Origin: JANMDR01 sp043760555
GTDB taxonomy: Bacteria; Pseudomonadota; Gammaproteobacteria; Burkholderiales; Usitatibacteraceae
Direction: 5' to 3'
Assembly: GCA_043760555.1 (NCBI GenBank)
Contig: JAYUOW010000309.1
Location: 1 to 7,969, forward strand
Length of the DNA stretch: 7,969 bases
Shown in pieces: positions 4,998 to 7,969 of the stretch. Both the position numbers and the translations under genes were made by a program. Each line of letters starts with the position of its first letter. The first letter of the stretch is position 1. Under the pieces are notes generated by a model that was given only the letters and a program-made list of their open reading frames with translations, was not told the DNA's origin and made no database searches.

Positions 4998-6783
4998 AGA
5001 CGAAAAATCACCAAAAGCTAAAGCCGCGAAAGCAGCAAGAGCACCGCGAGCGAAAAAGGTGGCGACGGCTGTTATTGCAGCAGTTACGCCTGATACTGTG
5101 TTTCAACCTACTTTACCTAACGTCGCGTCGTCCAGCAATGCCTTGGAAACACCCGTAAATAGGGCGTCTTCAAGCATCGATACGTTTTCGACTGTGGTGC
5201 CTACAGCGTCACCAAGCACGCACGTAGCGCAGCCCTTAGGCGCAAACCTGTCAAGCTATGCACCCGCAGCCGTTGCGACGAACGAACCAGCACCGAATAA
5301 TGTCCATCTCAATGGACAGCTCAATGGCCAACTCAGCGGCCAACTCAATGGTCAGCTCAGTGGCCAACTATTGCCAACGCAACGCCCAAAAATTTCTCCC
5401 CTTGCACCACCAAGCGTTGACATCATGTCCAATTCCTTGCCAGCTTCGCTACTTAACACGCCGCAAGAATCTGTCAGCCATGCGACAACAGACGCCAGCA
5501 AGCCGTCTCATTCAGCAACCGATTCAATTTCCCAGCCAGCCCAACTGAAAGTCGTAAAATTGCCTTCTGATAAAAATAGTACTCGCAACAATCTAAACGC
5601 TAATAGCAGCGATGACAAAAACAGCACCGCCCAGCGCGATTTGCGCTTGGCGGGCACTGCTACCGTAAATACCGCAAGTGCAGCAACGGCACAGGTGGCT
5701 GCCACCAAAGCGATTGCACCCACGCATCACGCCAGCGAGCAGCCTGGCGTCATGCTGCGGCAGGCGCGTGAGGCGCGAGGCTTATCTGTGGCGGATGTCG
5801 CCAATCGCCTACGCATGGGCAATCGACAAGTTACGGCCTTAGAAGCAGGGCAGTTTGAAGATTTGCCGGAAGGTACGTTTTTGCGCGGCTTTGCGCGTAA
5901 TTTTTCAAAAGTGGTTGGTGCTGATACCGATGCAGTTTTAGCAGCGCTTGAAGCCGTCAACCCCGACGCCGCAGCGCCATCAACCGGCATTGCACCGCCT
6001 GTGCAAAACATGCAGTACTCGCAACATCGGCCAGAACCATCGCGCTTTAGCCCTAAATTAGGGCTTCTTGGGCTGGTCGCAGTAGCACTCACTGGTGCCG
6101 CATGGTATTGGTTTGAATATGTGCGTACTGCACCGTCGGTCACTACGCCACCGGTGATCACGGCGCCGAGCGCCAGCGCCGCTGATGCAACTAACGCGGC
6201 TAACACCACGCCAGCGCCCACACCAGCCACCGACACCAACGGCAAAGCGTCAGATGCGGTGACTGAGCCTGCAACCGCCATCGGCACAGCATCGCCGCCG
6301 CTCACTTCAACAATCACGCTAACCCCGCCGGGTGCGCCCTTGCAGTCCGCTCCGACGGCTTCCCCTCCTACCCCTGCAACACTGGGCGCTGTGACCCCTA
6401 ATGCAACTGGTAATACGGCTAACACTGCCAATTCCCCCATCTCGGTTGATCGTATTATTGATAAAAATACCCCCGCAAGCAGCGTCGTTGCGCCTGTAGC
6501 AGCTGCAGCGGCAGCGGTGCCGCCAGCAGATACGGCCAAACCCGGTAGCAGCAGATTAGCGTTTGTATTCACAGATACATCTTGGGTAGAAGTTGCCGAT
6601 GCACGCGGTAACTTGATCGTAAACCGTACCTTCAAAAAAGGTGAAACCCATCAAGTAGACGGGCGCACACCATTCTCAATCGTGGTCGGTAACGCTAAAA
6701 ACGCCACCATGCAATACAACGGTGCACCGTTTGACTTAGCACCACATACCAAAGTGTCAGTAGCGCGCTTGCGGTTAAAGTAA
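4984..6783 (+). CDS. rodZ: RodZ-like cytoskeletal/cell-shape protein with a long low-complexity N-terminal extension
   Basis: RodZ is a bitopic inner-membrane protein that binds MreB through a cytoplasmic helix-turn-helix domain and links it to the peptidoglycan elongation machinery. From ATG 4984 the product is 599 residues. An HTH_25-type domain lies at about 254–325 (LRQAREARGLSVADVANRLR, then ALEAGQFEDLPEGTFLRGFA). One transmembrane helix follows at about 358–377 (GLLGLVAVALTGAAWYWF). A Thr/Pro/Ala-rich periplasmic linker spans about 380–520. The C-terminal DUF4115 beta domain is at about 523–599 (FTDTSWVEVADARG, then TPFSIVVGNAKN). The oddity is residues 1–253: an Ala/Lys-rich start (KSPKAKAAKAARAPRAKK) and Ser/Thr/Asn/Gln-rich sequence with LNGQ repeats. 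E. coli RodZ has 337 residues with its HTH at the N-terminus. An in-frame TTG at 4951 could add 11 residues; the frame is closed by TAA at 4939–4941. No clear Shine-Dalgarno precedes 4984. The position between pilW and ispG is the standard one. Confidence 0.9.
   Translation: MSTPEDEKSPKAKAAKAARAPRAKKVATAVIAAVTPDTVFQPTLPNVASSSNALETPVNRASSSIDTFSTVVPTASPSTHVAQPLGANLSSYAPAAVATNEPAPNNVHLNGQLNGQLSGQLNGQLSGQLLPTQRPKISPLAPPSVDIMSNSLPASLLNTPQESVSHATTDASKPSHSATDSISQPAQLKVVKLPSDKNSTRNNLNANSSDDKNSTAQRDLRLAGTATVNTASAATAQVAATKAIAPTHHASEQPGVMLRQAREARGLSVADVANRLRMGNRQVTALEAGQFEDLPEGTFLRGFARNFSKVVGADTDAVLAALEAVNPDAAAPSTGIAPPVQNMQYSQHRPEPSRFSPKLGLLGLVAVALTGAAWYWFEYVRTAPSVTTPPVITAPSASAADATNAANTTPAPTPATDTNGKASDAVTEPATAIGTASPPLTSTITLTPPGAPLQSAPTASPPTPATLGAVTPNATGNTANTANSPISVDRIIDKNTPASSVVAPVAAAAAAVPPADTAKPGSSRLAFVFTDTSWVEVADARGNLIVNRTFKKGETHQVDGRTPFSIVVGNAKNATMQYNGAPFDLAPHTKVSVARLRLK
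5308..5367 (+). repeat. Five tandem 12-bp units coding LNGQ/LSGQ
   Basis: Five consecutive 12-base units of the form CTCAATGGcCAa encode LNGQ, LNGQ, LSGQ, LNGQ, LSGQ, residues 109–128 of the RodZ-like protein. The unit length is a multiple of three, so gain or loss of units would keep the frame. The copies differ at a few bases (for example AAT/AGC/AGT and CAG/CAA). The array is therefore not perfectly identical and may have been stable for some time. Confidence 0.9.
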
Positions 6784-6841
6784 GTCGCGTTCGCGGCCAC
6801 AGTTTTAAAAACATCAATTCCTTTATTGTCGGAAAATTTCT

Positions 6842-7969
6842 ATGGGCAATTCAGCCAGCTTAGCTTCACAAATTCAGCGCCGCGTATCGCGGCAAGTGCA
6901 AATCGGGAACGTGCTCGTGGGCGGCGACGCCCCGATCATGGTGCAATCCATGACCAATACCGATACCGAAAATGTGGATGCCACCGTAGACCAAGTTGCT
7001 GAGCTAGCACGTGCCGGTTCTGAAGTCGTGCGCATTACGGTAAACACCATGGAAGCCGCCCGCGCGGTGCCAAAAATTCGCGAGAAACTCGACGCGCGCA
7101 ATATTTCAACGCCCCTTGTTGGTGATTTTCATTTCAACGGCCATAAACTTTTAACCGAAGTTCCCGCCTGTGCAGAAGCGCTCGCCAAGCTGCGCATTAA
7201 CCCCGGCAATGTGGGGCAGGGCAGTCGTCGTGACGATCAGTTTGCAGCCATGATAGAAGCCGCTATTCGCTTCGACAAACCTGTACGCATCGGCGTAAAT
7301 TGGGGCTCACTCGATCAAGAACTCGTTGCCCGCATGATGGACGAAAACGCCGCACTTAAAAATCCGCTTGCCGCCGATTTTGTGATGCGTGAAGCGCTTA
7401 TTGTTTCGGCACTAGAAAGTGCCGCGAAGGCTGAATCTATTGGCTTGAGCGGCAATAAAATTTTGCTAAGCTGCAAAGTTTCAGCCGTGCCTGATCTTAT
7501 CGCCGTCTATCGTAATTTAGCCAAGCGCTGCGACTATCCGCTGCATTTGGGCCTAACTGAAGCGGGCATGGGCTCCAAGGGTATAGTGTCTTCAACAGCG
7601 GCGCTGGCCGTACTTATGCAAGAAGGCATCGGCGACACCATTCGTATTTCGCTCACCCCAGAACCGGGCGGCGACCGCACTAAAGAAGTCATCGTGGCGC
7701 AAGAAATTTTGCAGTCATTAGGCCTGCGATCATTCACCCCAATGGTAGCAGCCTGCCCCGGCTGTGGCCGCACTACCAGCACCTATTTTCAAGAACTCGC
7801 CGACAGCATCCAACGCTATTTGCGCAACCAAATGCCGGTGTGGAAGGTGAATTATCCCGGTGTGGAAGAAATGAATGTCGCAGTAATGGGCTGCGTGGTG
7901 AATGGCCCAGGCGAATCAAAACTAGCCGACATCGGCATATCGCTCCCAGGTTCAGGTGAGCGTCCCGTC
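6842..7969 (+). CDS. ispG: 4-hydroxy-3-methylbut-2-en-1-yl diphosphate synthase IspG/GcpE (C-terminus cut by window edge)
   Basis: IspG is the 4Fe-4S enzyme of the non-mevalonate (MEP) pathway that reductively converts the cyclic diphosphate MEcPP to HMBPP, a precursor of isoprenoids such as ubiquinone and undecaprenol. The visible 376 residues begin with a family-typical RRVSRQVQIGNVLVGGDAP and VQSMTNTDT. TIM-barrel motifs LRINPGNVG, IGVNWGSLD and HLGLTEAGMG follow. The cluster ligands are Cys305 and Cys308 (ACPGCGRTTS) and Cys351 (MGCVVNGPGE), with the conserved glutamate Glu358. The spacing between Cys308 and Cys351 is longer than in E. coli, as in betaproteobacterial IspGs. The start at 6842 has GGAAAA (6831–6836) as a weak Shine-Dalgarno. 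The gene follows rodZ by 58 bp, the usual arrangement; hisS commonly comes next but is outside the window. I estimate a few tens of residues are missing. Confidence 0.97.
   Translation, partial: MGNSASLASQIQRRVSRQVQIGNVLVGGDAPIMVQSMTNTDTENVDATVDQVAELARAGSEVVRITVNTMEAARAVPKIREKLDARNISTPLVGDFHFNGHKLLTEVPACAEALAKLRINPGNVGQGSRRDDQFAAMIEAAIRFDKPVRIGVNWGSLDQELVARMMDENAALKNPLAADFVMREALIVSALESAAKAESIGLSGNKILLSCKVSAVPDLIAVYRNLAKRCDYPLHLGLTEAGMGSKGIVSSTAALAVLMQEGIGDTIRISLTPEPGGDRTKEVIVAQEILQSLGLRSFTPMVAACPGCGRTTSTYFQELADSIQRYLRNQMPVWKVNYPGVEEMNVAVMGCVVNGPGESKLADIGISLPGSGERPV

Noticed and set aside
5258..5548. 96-codon plus-strand frame inside the rodZ extension
   Set aside because: It overlaps the rodZ frame completely, has no Shine-Dalgarno, and its product shows only a frame-shifted image of the LNGQ repeat.
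5727..6635. 302-codon minus-strand open frame opposite rodZ
   Set aside because: It is antisense to the HTH, transmembrane and linker coding sequence of rodZ. Its Ala/Val/Gly-rich product mirrors the Ala/Thr/Pro-rich sense codons and shows no recognisable domain.
1..7969. Mobile element, CRISPR, tRNA or defence-system content
   Set aside because: No inverted-repeat-bounded element, transposase, integrase, spacer array or tRNA-like cloverleaf was seen; all large frames are housekeeping or envelope genes.

Overview
The window is a stretch of ordinary proteobacterial chromosome. It most resembles Betaproteobacteria, judging from the NDK sequence style, the long IspG with an enlarged C-terminal region, and the gene order ndk–rlmN–pilW/pilF–rodZ–ispG. 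GC looks close to 50%. I cannot place the genus from the sequence alone. I see no insertion sequence, tRNA, rRNA, CRISPR array or other sign of horizontal transfer.

Layout: bases 1 to about 2038 or 2107 hold the minus-strand gene for a type II secretion secretin (gspD). It runs off the left edge with only its far C-terminus missing. A divergent intergenic region of about 180–250 bp follows, carrying a good sigma-70-like promoter for ndk. ndk (2285–2710) ends at a convincing hairpin terminator (2735–2773). A compact plus-strand cluster then follows: rlmN (2836–4104), a type IV pilus lipoprotein gene pilW/pilF (4116–4895), an unusually long rodZ-like gene (4984–6783), and ispG (6842 to the right edge, C-terminus missing). 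The gap rlmN–pilW is 11 bp, with the ribosome binding site overlapping the rlmN stop. The gaps pilW–rodZ and rodZ–ispG are about 88 and 58 bp, and no terminator is visible in either.

Functionally this is a housekeeping and envelope neighbourhood: a nucleotide kinase, an rRNA/tRNA methyltransferase, a pilus-secretin pilotin-type lipoprotein, a cell-shape protein and an isoprenoid-precursor enzyme. The conserved linkage of these last four is well known. The least ordinary item is the RodZ homologue. Its helix-turn-helix domain, normally at the extreme N-terminus, sits behind about 250 residues of low-complexity sequence. That leader includes an Ala/Lys-rich start and a five-copy LNGQ/LSGQ tandem repeat. 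I did not find a convincing undescribed system; the other findings are modest (paired CCTAGG palindromes, two C8 tracts, a small ORF over the rodZ start).
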